From assembly GCA_029065305.1 (NCBI GenBank), contig JAIEIQ010000049.1, positions 1-11,113 of the forward strand: a stretch of DNA of 11,113 nt. Reading direction: 5' to 3'. Below, piece after piece: positions 5,452 to 11,113 of the stretch. Both the position numbers and the translations under genes were made by a program. Each line of letters starts with the position of its first letter. Position 1 is the stretch's first letter. The notes beneath the pieces are model-generated. The model had not been told where the DNA came from and ran no database searches. It saw only the letters and a program-made list of their open reading frames with translations. Origin of the DNA: Oscillospiraceae bacterium (GTDB lineage Bacteria > Bacillota > Clostridia > Oscillospirales > Oscillospiraceae).

Positions 5452-5751
5452 TTATTCGCCCTTGCAGACGATCATGGAGCGCAGAATGCCGTCGGTGATC
5501 CCCAGGATACGATCCAGCTCCTTGGGGAAGGCGGGGTCGCTGCTGAAGCTCATGAGAACATAGTGTCCCTCAGTCTTGTAGTTGATGGCGTAAGCGAGAC
5601 GGCGCTTGCCCCACTCCTCCACCTCCAGACCGGAGCAGCCGTGCTGCTCTGCCAGAGCCTTGAACTTCTCCACCGTGGCGGCGATCGCCTCCTCCCCCAC
5701 AGCGGGGTCCACGATGTAGACGACCTCATAGTTGTCGGAAATCTTTGCCAT
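5452..5751 (-). CDS. rpsF: 30S ribosomal protein S6
   Basis: A 99-residue S6 beginning MAKISDNYEVVYIVDP. The family features NYEVVYIVDP, GKRRLAYAINYKTEGHYVLMSF and ILGITDGILRSMIV are all present. S6 binds S18 and 16S rRNA in the 30S platform. The reading frame continues upstream to an ATG at 5829, but the internal ATG at 5751 is the start. It is preceded by AAGGAGGT, it matches the length of the family, and the extra 26 codons coincide with the leader hairpin. It is the first gene of the operon. Confidence 0.96.
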   Translation of the reverse strand: MAKISDNYEVVYIVDPAVGEEAIAATVEKFKALAEQHGCSGLEVEEWGKRRLAYAINYKTEGHYVLMSFSSDPAFPKELDRILGITDGILRSMIVCKGE

Positions 5752-5773
5752 TGGTTGTTGCACCTCCTTCTGG

Positions 5774-5812
5774 ACAAATGGCCCCCACTCGCCGGTGGGG
5801 GCAAGGATTTGT
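5774..5812 (-). promoter_or_regulatory. Candidate S6:S18-binding leader hairpin of the rpsF operon
   Basis: In the - strand leader ACAAAT (5812-5807) pairs with ATTTGT (5779-5774). An asymmetric internal loop of four bases against one follows, and then an 8-bp GCCCCCAC/GTGGGGGC stem closed by a six-base loop CGGCGA. It lies between promoter and ribosome binding site. A CCG-containing hairpin in the rpsF leader is known to bind S6:S18 and repress the operon in several bacteria. Here a CCG triplet sits at the stem/loop junction. Assignment to that motif is by position and general shape only. Confidence 0.5.
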
Positions 5813-5837
5813 GCCCGCATTTTTCGCAAGCTCTTCT

Positions 5838-5865
5838 ATTATACCGGTTTTTGGAGGAAAGTCAA
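5838..5865 (-). promoter_or_regulatory. Promoter of the rpsF-ssb-rpsR operon
   Basis: Minus strand TTGACT (5865-5860), a 16-base spacer and TATAAT (5843-5838). Transcription would start near 5831, giving an 80-base leader that contains the hairpin at 5774-5812 and the AAGGAGGT site. Confidence 0.7.
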
Positions 5866-5911
5866 GGGGGAATCCGGAATTTTCCGCCCAATTTCATGGT
5901 GGTTTGCGGAT

Positions 5912-6469
5912 TTATTTGATATGGGGCTTCAGCCGGCTGGTCAGCAGGAGGGCAAGGGCGATCTTCACCCCGTCGGGGATCAGGAAGGGCGCCACGCACA
6001 CCACCAGCACAGCGCCGAGGGTGATGCTCTCACCCCGCTGGGCGTAGACGGCCATATACCAGACGGTGCCGAAGGCGTAGCATGCCGCCAGGCCCAGGAC
6101 CATGCTGGCCCCCAGAATCCAGGTCCGCCTGCCCGGCAGGCGCTCCATGGCCCACATGACCAGAGCGGTGAAGAGGAAGCCCACGATATAGCCGCCGGCG
6201 AGGCCCGTCAGCGAGCCCATGCCGCCCCGGAAGCCGGCGAACACCGGTGCGCCCACAGCCCCCAGCAGGATGTAAACCAGCACGGCGATGGTCCCCCGCT
6301 TGCCGCCCAGCAGGCCCACCGCCAGAAATACGCCCATGGTCTGGAGGGTGAAGGGGATCAGCGGCGGGGGCGCGGGGATGGAAATCCAGGCGCAGACGGC
6401 CATCAGGGCCGCGAAGAGGCCGATATAGGCCAGATCCCGGACTTGGAGCTTGGTGTTGACTGCTTCCAT
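5912..6469 (-). CDS. bioY: BioY biotin transporter, ECF S component
   Basis: A 185-residue membrane protein of the BioY family, the substrate-binding subunit that brings in biotin with the shared EcfA/EcfA'/EcfT energising module or alone. Five to six hydrophobic helices are evident, and the family signature FRGGMGSLTGLAGGYIVGF lies around residues 82-100. The frame is open upstream to 6535. The ATG at 6469 is chosen because GGAGAG lies about seven bases before it and because an upstream start would overlap the promoter. No biotin synthesis genes or Ecf genes adjoin it, so it probably shares an Ecf module encoded elsewhere. A candidate BirA operator overlaps its promoter, which would fit repression when biotin is plentiful. 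Confidence 0.92.
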   Translation of the reverse strand: MEAVNTKLQVRDLAYIGLFAALMAVCAWISIPAPPPLIPFTLQTMGVFLAVGLLGGKRGTIAVLVYILLGAVGAPVFAGFRGGMGSLTGLAGGYIVGFLFTALVMWAMERLPGRRTWILGASMVLGLAACYAFGTVWYMAVYAQRGESITLGAVLVVCVAPFLIPDGVKIALALLLTSRLKPHIK

Positions 6470-6506
6470 AGTTGTCTCTCCTTTTTTGGTAAGAATCACG
6501 GCTTTG

Positions 6507-6535
6507 ACTGTACCATAGATCCGGAGAAATGTCAA
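6507..6535 (-). promoter_or_regulatory. bioY promoter
   Basis: Minus strand TTGACA (6535-6530), a 17-base spacer and TACAGT (6512-6507). It lies about 40 bases before the bioY ATG at 6469. Confidence 0.6.
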
Positions 6536-6560
6536 CTATAAAATCTCAATTGGTTTACAA
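6529..6560. promoter_or_regulatory. Candidate BirA operator overlapping the bioY -35
   Basis: On the + strand the half-site ATGTCAACT (6529-6537), a 14-base spacer and GGTTTACAA (6552-6560). The second half is identical to a half-site of the E. coli bio operator (TTGTAAACC/GGTTTACAA). The first matches its partner at 6 of 9 positions. The 14-base gap fits the known N14-15 spacing of BirA boxes. The degenerate half contains the whole -35, so a bound repressor would block polymerase. Identification is by motif and by the target gene. Confidence 0.55.
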
Positions 6561-6758
6561 CTTGCCGCGCAGGGCCTCCTCAATCAGGGCGTTGGCGAGG
6601 GAAAAGGCCGCGATGCGCCGCTCCGCCAGGGTGATCTGGGATTGATAGCGGGCGGGGTTTTCCTTGGCCTGGAGGGTTTTCACAACCTCCCGCAGCTTGT
6701 GGAGTGTGGAGTCGATCTGGCGCCGGGCCTCCAGAAGCTCCTCTTTTGAAGCGTTCAT
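6555..6758 (-). CDS. Small helical protein of unknown function
   Basis: I do not recognise a named family. From the ATG at 6758 the product is 67 residues, rich in Ala, Glu, Leu, Lys and Arg. It has heptad-like leucines (KEELLEARRQIDSTLHKLREVVKTL, then AFSLANALIEEAL) typical of a short helical hairpin or coiled coil. There is no signal peptide, membrane span or cysteine. The ATG at 6758 is preceded by AAGGAGGAC at good spacing, so the longer open frame reaching 6860 is rejected. It ends 85 bases before bioY, whose candidate operator overlaps its last codon and stop, and it is divergent from arcA. A cytosolic role is likely; the function is unknown. Confidence 0.75.
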   Translation of the reverse strand: MNASKEELLEARRQIDSTLHKLREVVKTLQAKENPARYQSQITLAERRIAAFSLANALIEEALRGKL

Positions 6759-6786
6759 GGCGTCCTCCTTGTAATTGAGAATCGGG

Positions 6787-6814
6787 TTGACAGAGTATAC
6801 CACAGCGCTAGGGA
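6787..6814 (+). promoter_or_regulatory. Possible arcA promoter
   Basis: Consensus TTGACA (6787-6792) with a poor -10 candidate TAGGGA (6809-6814) after 16 bases. The resulting leader of about 95 bases contains a long-range pairing, CCGCCAG (6832-6838) with CTGGCGG (6875-6881). No clear AT-rich ARG box is visible nearby. Confidence 0.3.
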
Positions 6815-6822
6815 TAAATCCA
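6794..6822 (-). promoter_or_regulatory. Promoter of the small helical protein gene
   Basis: Minus strand TGGATT (6822-6817), a 17-base spacer and TATACT (6799-6794), preceded by TGG to make an extended -10. It overlaps the possible arcA promoter on the other strand. Confidence 0.45.
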
Positions 6823-6916
6823 GTGTTTTCCCCGCCAGCCAGGAATCGCCTCCCCCGCACGGCGCATGAAATCCCTGGCGGCGGTCATCCTAAGTGCGGA
6901 AAAGGAGTGATGCGTT

Positions 6917-8161
6917 ATGGCTACGGAGCTGCAGGTCAAAACAGCCCTGCACAACACCTCGGAGATCGGCCGGCTGCGGAAGGTCATGCTCCACCGTCCC
7001 GGCCGGGAGCTGGAAAATCTGATGCCGGAGTACCTGGAGCGGCTGCTCTTCGACGATATCCCCTATCTGAAGGCCGCCCAGGAGGAGCACGACGCCTTTG
7101 CCCGGTGCCTGCGGGACAACGGGGCGGAGGTGCTCTACCTCAACGACCTGGTGGCGGAGACCATCGCCGACCCGGAGGTCCGGCGGGAGCTGGTGGAGCA
7201 GTTTCTGGACGAGGCGGAGGTGACGGGGCACCGGATCCGGGAGATCCTCAAGCACTACTTCGCCGACATGGAGGACGAGGAGCTGGTGGACGCCATGATG
7301 GCCGGGGTACGCAAGAGCGACGTGCGGGGGTTTGAGACGGGAAAGCTGGCCGACTACCTCAGCTTCCGGTCCGATGACTATCCGTTTTTGATCGACCCCA
7401 TGCCCAACCTGTATTTTACCCGGGACCCCTTCGCCACCATCGGCACCGGGGTCTCCCTCCACCGGATGCACACCGTGACCCGGAACCGGGAGACCCTGTT
7501 CGGAAAGTTCATTTTCAAGTACCACCCGGAGTACAAGGATGTGCCCAAGTGGTACGACCGGGGGGAGAGCTCCTCCCTGGAGGGCGGGGATATTCTGATC
7601 CTCTCCCCCGAGGTCATCGCCGTGGGGATCTCCCAGCGGACCGAGGAGGACAGCATCGACAAGTTTGCCCACACGGTGCTGTCCATCAGCAAGACCTTCA
7701 AAAAGATTTTGGCCTTTAATATCCCCAAGACCAGGAGCTTTATGCACCTGGACACGGTCTTTACCATGGTGGACCGGGACAAGTTTACCATCCACCCCAA
7801 TATTCTCCACGAGATCACCGTGTTTGTCATGGAGCTGAAGGACGGGCGGGTGGTGATTCAGGAGGAGCAGGGACGGCTGGAGGACATTCTCAAAAAGCAC
7901 TTGGGGCTGGACCGGGTGACGCTCATCAAGTGCGGCAGCGACAGCCCCATCGACGCCGCCCGGGAGCAGTGGAGCGACGGGTCCAACACCCTGGCGATCG
8001 CCCCCGGCGAGGTGGTGGTCTATGAGCGCAACTACGTCACCAACCGGATTCTGGAGGAGCACGGGATCAAGGTCCACACCGTGCCGTGCAGTGAGCTGAG
8101 CCGGGGCCGGGGCGGGCCCAGATGTATGTCCATGCCCTTTGTGCGGGACGATGTGCAGTAA
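6917..8161 (+). CDS. arcA: Arginine deiminase
   Basis: A 414-residue cytosolic arginine deiminase, hydrolysing L-arginine to L-citrulline and ammonia in the first step of the ADI pathway. All catalytic landmarks are present: D170 in FTRDP, E222 in EGGD, H277 and D279 in HLDTVF, and the nucleophile C403 in GPRCMSMP near the C-terminus. The N-terminal [17 protein letters not shown] segment is characteristic, and the length agrees with bacterial ADIs. AAAAGGAGTGATG lies just before the ATG at 6917. arcB follows 18 bases after the stop, so the two are co-transcribed. The pathway supports ATP formation and acid tolerance when a carbamate kinase is available, but that gene is absent from the window. 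Confidence 0.97.
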   Translation: MATELQVKTALHNTSEIGRLRKVMLHRPGRELENLMPEYLERLLFDDIPYLKAAQEEHDAFARCLRDNGAEVLYLNDLVAETIADPEVRRELVEQFLDEAEVTGHRIREILKHYFADMEDEELVDAMMAGVRKSDVRGFETGKLADYLSFRSDDYPFLIDPMPNLYFTRDPFATIGTGVSLHRMHTVTRNRETLFGKFIFKYHPEYKDVPKWYDRGESSSLEGGDILILSPEVIAVGISQRTEEDSIDKFAHTVLSISKTFKKILAFNIPKTRSFMHLDTVFTMVDRDKFTIHPNILHEITVFVMELKDGRVVIQEEQGRLEDILKKHLGLDRVTLIKCGSDSPIDAAREQWSDGSNTLAIAPGEVVVYERNYVTNRILEEHGIKVHTVPCSELSRGRGGPRCMSMPFVRDDVQ

Positions 8162-8179
8162 GTAATCAATGGAGGAGAG

Positions 8180-9184
8180 ATGAATATGGCTGTGAATTTG
8201 AAAGGCAGGAGCTTTCTGACCCTGATGGATCTCACCCCCCAGGAGATCCGCTATCTGCTGGATTTGGGGCACGATTTGAAGGCGAAGCGCCGCTCCGGCG
8301 TGTGCGGCGAGGCCCTCAAGGGCAAGCACATTGTGCTGCTGTTTGAGAAGACCTCCACCCGCACCCGCTGCTCCTTCGAGGTGGCGGCTACCCAGGAGGG
8401 GGCCCACGTCACCTACCTGGACGCCGGCAGCAGTCAGATGGGCAAGAAGGAGAGCATGGAGGACACCGCCAAGGTCCTGGGCCGGTTCTTCGACGGCATC
8501 GAGTACCGGGGCTTTGACCAGAAGGTTGTGGAGGATCTGGCAAAGTTCTCCGGCGTGCCGGTGTGGAACGGCCTCACCGACGCCGACCATCCCACCCAGA
8601 TCCTGGCGGACATGATGACCATTGAGGAGCACTGCGCCAAGCCCCTGAAGGAGGTCAAGGTTGTGTTCCCCGGGGATGTGCGCAACAATATGTGCTATGC
8701 CTGGATGTACGGCTGCGCCAAGATGGGGATGCACTTCGTTGGCCTGGGGCCCAAGGAGCTGGTGGAGGGCGTGGACCAGAGCGTGATGCGCCGGGTGGAC
8801 GCCGTGGCCAAGGAGACCGGGGCCACCATCGAGATCACCGACGACGAGGGAACCCTCATCGGGGCGGATGTGATCTACGGCGACATCTGGGCCTCCATGG
8901 GTGAGGAGGCGCTGATCCCGGAGCGGGCGAGGCTGCTGACCCCCTACCGGGTGACGGAGGAGACGCTCAAGCGCACCGGCAACCGGAATGTGCTCTACCT
9001 TCACTGCCTGCCCTCCTTCCACGACTTTGAGACGAAGCTGGCCAAGGAGTGGAAGGAGAAAGGCGTGGACATCCGGGAGGTTACGGACGAGGTCTTCCGG
9101 GGACCCCACTCCGTGGTGTTCGACGAGGCGGAGAACCGGATGCACTCCATCAAGGCCGTGCTGGTGGCGACCATCGGGAGATAG
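8180..9184 (+). CDS. arcB: Ornithine carbamoyltransferase, probably catabolic
   Basis: A 334-residue ornithine carbamoyltransferase. The carbamoyl phosphate site is seen in STRTR (59-63) and HPTQ (137-140), the SMG-like loop is in SSQMGKKES, and HCLP is at 275-278. Direct coupling to arcA points to the catabolic direction, phosphorolysis of citrulline to ornithine and carbamoyl phosphate, although sequence alone does not settle direction and an argF label would also be defensible. GGAGGAG stands four bases before the ATG at 8180 and ten before another in-frame ATG at 8186, so the product may start at residue 3. A strong terminator follows, which excludes arcC or arcD as close downstream partners. 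Confidence 0.95.
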   Translation: MNMAVNLKGRSFLTLMDLTPQEIRYLLDLGHDLKAKRRSGVCGEALKGKHIVLLFEKTSTRTRCSFEVAATQEGAHVTYLDAGSSQMGKKESMEDTAKVLGRFFDGIEYRGFDQKVVEDLAKFSGVPVWNGLTDADHPTQILADMMTIEEHCAKPLKEVKVVFPGDVRNNMCYAWMYGCAKMGMHFVGLGPKELVEGVDQSVMRRVDAVAKETGATIEITDDEGTLIGADVIYGDIWASMGEEALIPERARLLTPYRVTEETLKRTGNRNVLYLHCLPSFHDFETKLAKEWKEKGVDIREVTDEVFRGPHSVVFDEAENRMHSIKAVLVATIGR

Positions 9185-9194
9185 AAGCGAAGCA

Positions 9195-9232
9195 GGAGCG
9201 TTCAGGGATGACCTGGGCGCTCCGTTTTCTTT
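9195..9232 (+). terminator. Rho-independent terminator of arcA-arcB
   Basis: GGAGCGTTCAGG (9195-9206) pairs with CCTGGGCGCTCC (9212-9223) as 12 bp including two G-U pairs, with a GATGA loop and then GTTTTCTTT. It begins ten bases after the arcB stop. Confidence 0.85.
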
Positions 9233-9262
9233 AGATTACCTGCCAGGGCCTGAAAGCCGGGG

Positions 9263-9291
9263 TTGAAAGCTGCCGGTGTTGGTGGTATACT
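9263..9291 (+). promoter_or_regulatory. Promoter of the small membrane protein gene
   Basis: TTGAAA (9263-9268), a 17-base spacer and TATACT (9286-9291), with TGG directly before it forming an extended -10. The predicted start near 9298 leaves a leader of about 65 bases. Confidence 0.65.
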
Positions 9292-9362
9292 TTGCTCGCA
9301 TCAATTCGACAAACCAGTATTTGCCGGAGCGAGCGTATATTTTAATGGGGGGAATAGAGTAC

Positions 9363-9485
9363 ATGGAAGATCTATGGGAAATTATTATTTTTGTTTTGTT
9401 TATTTTAGGTGGAAGCTGTTCATTAGCCGGTACTTGGTGGAGCAAAAAGAAAAAAAGGGAGAGAGAAGAAAAGAAGGATAAGTAA
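9363..9485 (+). CDS. 40-residue single-span membrane protein with a lysine-rich tail
   Basis: From ATG 9363 the product is 40 residues: a short acidic N-terminus (MEDLWE), a hydrophobic span (IIIFVLFILGGSCSLAGTWW, about 7-26), then a highly basic/charged tail (KKKKREREEKKDK). Topology by the positive-inside rule would put the tail in the cytoplasm. GGGGGGA lies ten bases before this ATG; an ATG at 9345 overlaps that site and is less likely. It has its own promoter and sits as a lone AT-rich gene between GC-rich units. Its size and shape resemble small membrane regulators and hydrophobic type I toxins. Unlike the locus near 800, I see no convincing antisense promoter here. I do not recognise the family. 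Confidence 0.65.
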   Translation: MEDLWEIIIFVLFILGGSCSLAGTWWSKKKKREREEKKDK

Positions 9486-9561
9486 TTGCCAACCTCCAGC
9501 TTGTCGGGGAATTTTTTCTTTTTAGTGAAATCTCTGTTGACAAATTCTCCGGGAAAGCTGT

Positions 9562-9657
9562 GCTGTCATAAAGACAGCTGGAAAGCCTGTGAGCTGCCGC
9601 AGCAGCTCACAGGCAAAGAGGCACGGAACCCCGGAGAGGAAAGCTCTCCGGGGTTCC
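9562..9657. repeat. Cluster of three consecutive perfect hairpins
   Basis: Stem 1 is GCTGTC/GACAGC (9562-9567 with 9573-9578). Stem 2 is 13 bp, 9585-9597 with 9602-9614, loop CGCA. Stem 3 is 14 bp, 9625-9638 with 9644-9657, loop GAAAG. They lie between the + strand small gene and the - strand FmdE gene, so they may end both transcripts. None is followed by a clear T-run on either strand. An alternative is a structured noncoding RNA: a TTGACA at 9537-9542 precedes them, but no acceptable -10 follows it. Confidence 0.6.
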
Positions 9658-9732
9658 CCTTCGCAGTGGAATTTGATATGCTGGCGAGCAGCATTATTTT
9701 GATGATATTTTTCTAAGACAAGCCCTGCCTGT

Positions 9733-10269
9733 TCAGCTGATGTCAAAACGGTTATAGGCCCGGCAGCAGTCGATACACAGCTTCTTCCCGCCAGAGAGGC
9801 GAATCCAGTTCGCCCCGGCGGCTTCGCCGCAGCTCTCGCAGACGTAGGTTTCAAAGTGCCGGGCCCGCTCCGGCAGACGGACAGCGGCCTCCTTCACCTC
9901 GAACATCTCCTCCTGGGCGCAGCTCTGGTAGAAGGCGAAGGCCTCCTCCCTCGTCATCTCCCCGCTCCTGGGCCGGAGGACCAGCCGCACGGACTTCCCG
10001 CTCTTACGGTTATAAAAGGAAAAGGCCTGCTTGCCGGCCATGTGGAACAGCAGGTTCCCCTTCCCGATGCTGCACCCCAGGACAGCCTGGATGGCGTCCA
10101 CCCCGCAGGCGTCGTTCTCCGAGACGCACACCACGTCCTCGTCCTCGGAAAAATCCAGCTCCAGCAGCTCCGCCGCGTACAGCGCGGCCCGGTATCCGAT
10201 GGTCAGCCCCGGACAGGCGTGGCCGTGAAAGTCCACAGCCCGATCCCAAAGCGCTTTTTTATCCTTCAT
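9733..10269 (-). CDS. FmdE family protein with C-terminal zinc ribbon
   Basis: A 178-residue FmdE-domain protein, a family named after a subunit gene of archaeal formylmethanofuran dehydrogenase but widespread in anaerobes without that enzyme. The conserved core is FHGHACPGLTIGYRA (14-28, with H15, H17, C19), followed by ENDACGVDAIQ (C55) and a GCSIGKGNL loop (C66). These residues form a probable metal site. The C-terminus has CESC (144-147) and CIDC (165-168), a zinc ribbon found in many members. GAAGGGAG precedes the ATG, and 15 bases separate it from the ABC ATPase gene upstream, so the two form an operon. The context suggests handling of the metal or ligand imported by the transporter; the biochemical function is not established. 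Confidence 0.85.
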   Translation of the reverse strand: MKDKKALWDRAVDFHGHACPGLTIGYRAALYAAELLELDFSEDEDVVCVSENDACGVDAIQAVLGCSIGKGNLLFHMAGKQAFSFYNRKSGKSVRLVLRPRSGEMTREEAFAFYQSCAQEEMFEVKEAAVRLPERARHFETYVCESCGEAAGANWIRLSGGKKLCIDCCRAYNRFDIS

Positions 10270-10284
10270 CTGTATGGCTCCCTT

Positions 10285-11113
10285 CTAGCAAGAAAATATG
10301 GTTTCAATGGATGTGGAGATATAGTCGGAGACCTCCAGGGGCTCCAGCCCGCCGTCCCGCAGCAGGAAGGACCGGTCCGCCGTCTTCAGGGCGCTCTCCA
10401 GATCGTGGGTGATCAGCAGCATACTGAACCCCCGGCTGTTCTGGAGGCCCTTGAGCATCCGCAGCAGGTTGGCCTTGCCGGAGGGGTCCAGCATAGAGGT
10501 GGGCTCGTCGGCCAGCAGCACGGCGGGGCGCATGGTCAGGGCCCGGGCGATGGACACCCGCTGCTTCTGCCCGCCGGAGAGCTCCCTGATCCGCCGCCCC
10601 GTAAATGCCTCATCCGACGGCAGGCCCACTCCGGCCAGGGCGGAGACGGCCTCCCCCTCCACGTCCCCCAGCTTCGCCAGACGGCGGGGCTCCGACACCG
10701 CCTGCATCACCGTCATATGGGGGTTGAGGGCGGTCTCGCTGTCCTGAAAGACCATTTGCAGGCCGTTCTCCATCCGGTGGAGCCGGGAGAAGTCGGCGAT
10801 CTCCCCGGCGAAGAGCAGCTCGCCCCCCTCCGGCTTCTCCAGGAAGCCCCCCAGCAGCCGGGCCAGGGTGGTCTTGCCCGCGCCGGAGCGCCCCACCAGG
10901 GCCACCACCTCGCCGCTGCGGACCTGGAGGCTCACGTCCCGCAGCACGGTCCGCCCGCCGTAGGACTGCTTCAGGCCCCGGCCCTCCAGGAGGGTGACGA
11001 TGCCCCCCCGGTTGCAGGCGAGGCTCCGCCCGCCGCCCCAGTCCCGCAGCTCCGGCGCGTGATCGGCGCACAGGGGCAGGCTCTGGGTACAGCGCCCGTA
11101 GAAGGGACAGCCG
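10285..11113 (-). CDS. Fused double-ATPase peptide/nickel-type ABC transporter subunit (partial)
   Basis: Incomplete at the right edge; 275 residues are visible, reading leftwards from base 11112. Residues 1-37 are the C-terminal tail of a first DppD/OppD-type ATPase, with the cysteine set C2, C8, C15, C33 of the oligopeptide/nickel ATPase C-terminal region (CPFYGRC, then LACNRGG). The frame then runs unbroken into a second ATPase with Walker A GRSGAGKTT (74-82), the Q-loop FQDSETALNPHM, the signature LSGGQKQR, Walker B LLADEPTSMLD and the H-loop ITHD. The second half lacks its own C-terminal extension and ends ETIFSC. The whole is therefore a DppD-DppF-like fusion in one chain, energising import of peptides, nickel or a metallophore. 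A GTG at 10947 gives an artificially short ORF and is not the real start. The substrate is unknown. Confidence 0.85.
   Translation of the reverse strand, partial: GCPFYGRCTQSLPLCADHAPELRDWGGGRSLACNRGGIVTLLEGRGLKQSYGGRTVLRDVSLQVRSGEVVALVGRSGAGKTTLARLLGGFLEKPEGGELLFAGEIADFSRLHRMENGLQMVFQDSETALNPHMTVMQAVSEPRRLAKLGDVEGEAVSALAGVGLPSDEAFTGRRIRELSGGQKQRVSIARALTMRPAVLLADEPTSMLDPSGKANLLRMLKGLQNSRGFSMLLITHDLESALKTADRSFLLRDGGLEPLEVSDYISTSIETIFSC

Noticed and set aside
6890..9145. A 751-codon open frame on the - strand opposite arcA and arcB
   Set aside because: It spans two well-identified genes and their intergenic gap, has no recognisable motif, and arises from GC-rich codon bias on the other strand.
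9537..9572. TTGACA at 9537 as a promoter for a structured RNA
   Set aside because: No acceptable -10 lies 16-19 bases downstream; the nearest AT-rich hexamer is more than 20 bases away.
9486..9716. A 76-codon + strand ORF across the hairpin cluster
   Set aside because: It is made largely of the palindromic sequence, has no ribosome binding site of its own, and shows no domain.
1..11113. CRISPR array, tRNA, rRNA or insertion sequence
   Set aside because: No regularly spaced direct repeats, no tRNA-like cloverleaf, no rRNA segment and no transposase-like protein were seen in any frame.

Overview
The window looks like chromosomal DNA of a GC-rich anaerobic Clostridia member, probably of the Oscillospiraceae gut-bacterium type. 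The reasons are GC-rich coding with AGGAGG-type ribosome binding sites, a Firmicutes-style rpsF-ssb-rpsR operon, a BioY biotin importer, arginine deiminase genes, an FmdE-family protein and a RACo-like corrinoid-protein activator. The taxonomic placement is inference; no rRNA or tRNA is present.

Layout. 1-658: a promoter leaving the window to the left and a YfcE/MJ0936-type metallophosphoesterase on the + strand. 659-983: no conventional gene, but a compact two-promoter locus. A + strand promoter drives an RNA with a 25-codon hydrophobic/cationic ORF whose ribosome binding site is buried in a hairpin and whose stop codon lies in a terminator-like hairpin. A consensus - strand promoter fires back toward the same hairpin. 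This has the architecture of a type I toxin-antitoxin system and is the most interesting part of the window. 1088-1600: an AT-rich island with an orphan SMI1/KNR4 (SUKH) gene, followed by two perfect palindromes. 1706-4607 (- strand): a 2Fe-2S/ASKHA corrinoid activator with its own consensus promoter, and a LacX-type aldose epimerase-like protein. 4622-5865 (- strand): the rpsF-ssb-rpsR operon with promoter, a candidate S6:S18-binding leader hairpin and a strong terminator. 5912-6758 (- strand): bioY with a candidate BirA operator over its promoter, then a small conserved-looking coiled-coil protein. 6917-9232 (+ strand): arcA-arcB with a terminator. 9263-9485: a 40-residue single-span membrane protein with its own promoter. 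9562-9657: a cluster of three hairpins in the convergent gap. 9733-11113 (- strand): an FmdE-family protein downstream of a fused double-ATPase peptide/nickel-type ABC transporter subunit that runs off the right edge.

How the genes work together. The arc pair converts arginine to citrulline and then to ornithine plus carbamoyl phosphate, but the ATP-yielding carbamate kinase and the arginine/ornithine antiporter are not here. The ribosomal operon supplies S6, SSB and S18 and probably feeds back on its leader. The FmdE gene and the ABC ATPase are spaced as one operon and may serve uptake or handling of a metal or peptide ligand. The corrinoid activator has no corrinoid protein or methyltransferase beside it, so its client must be encoded elsewhere.
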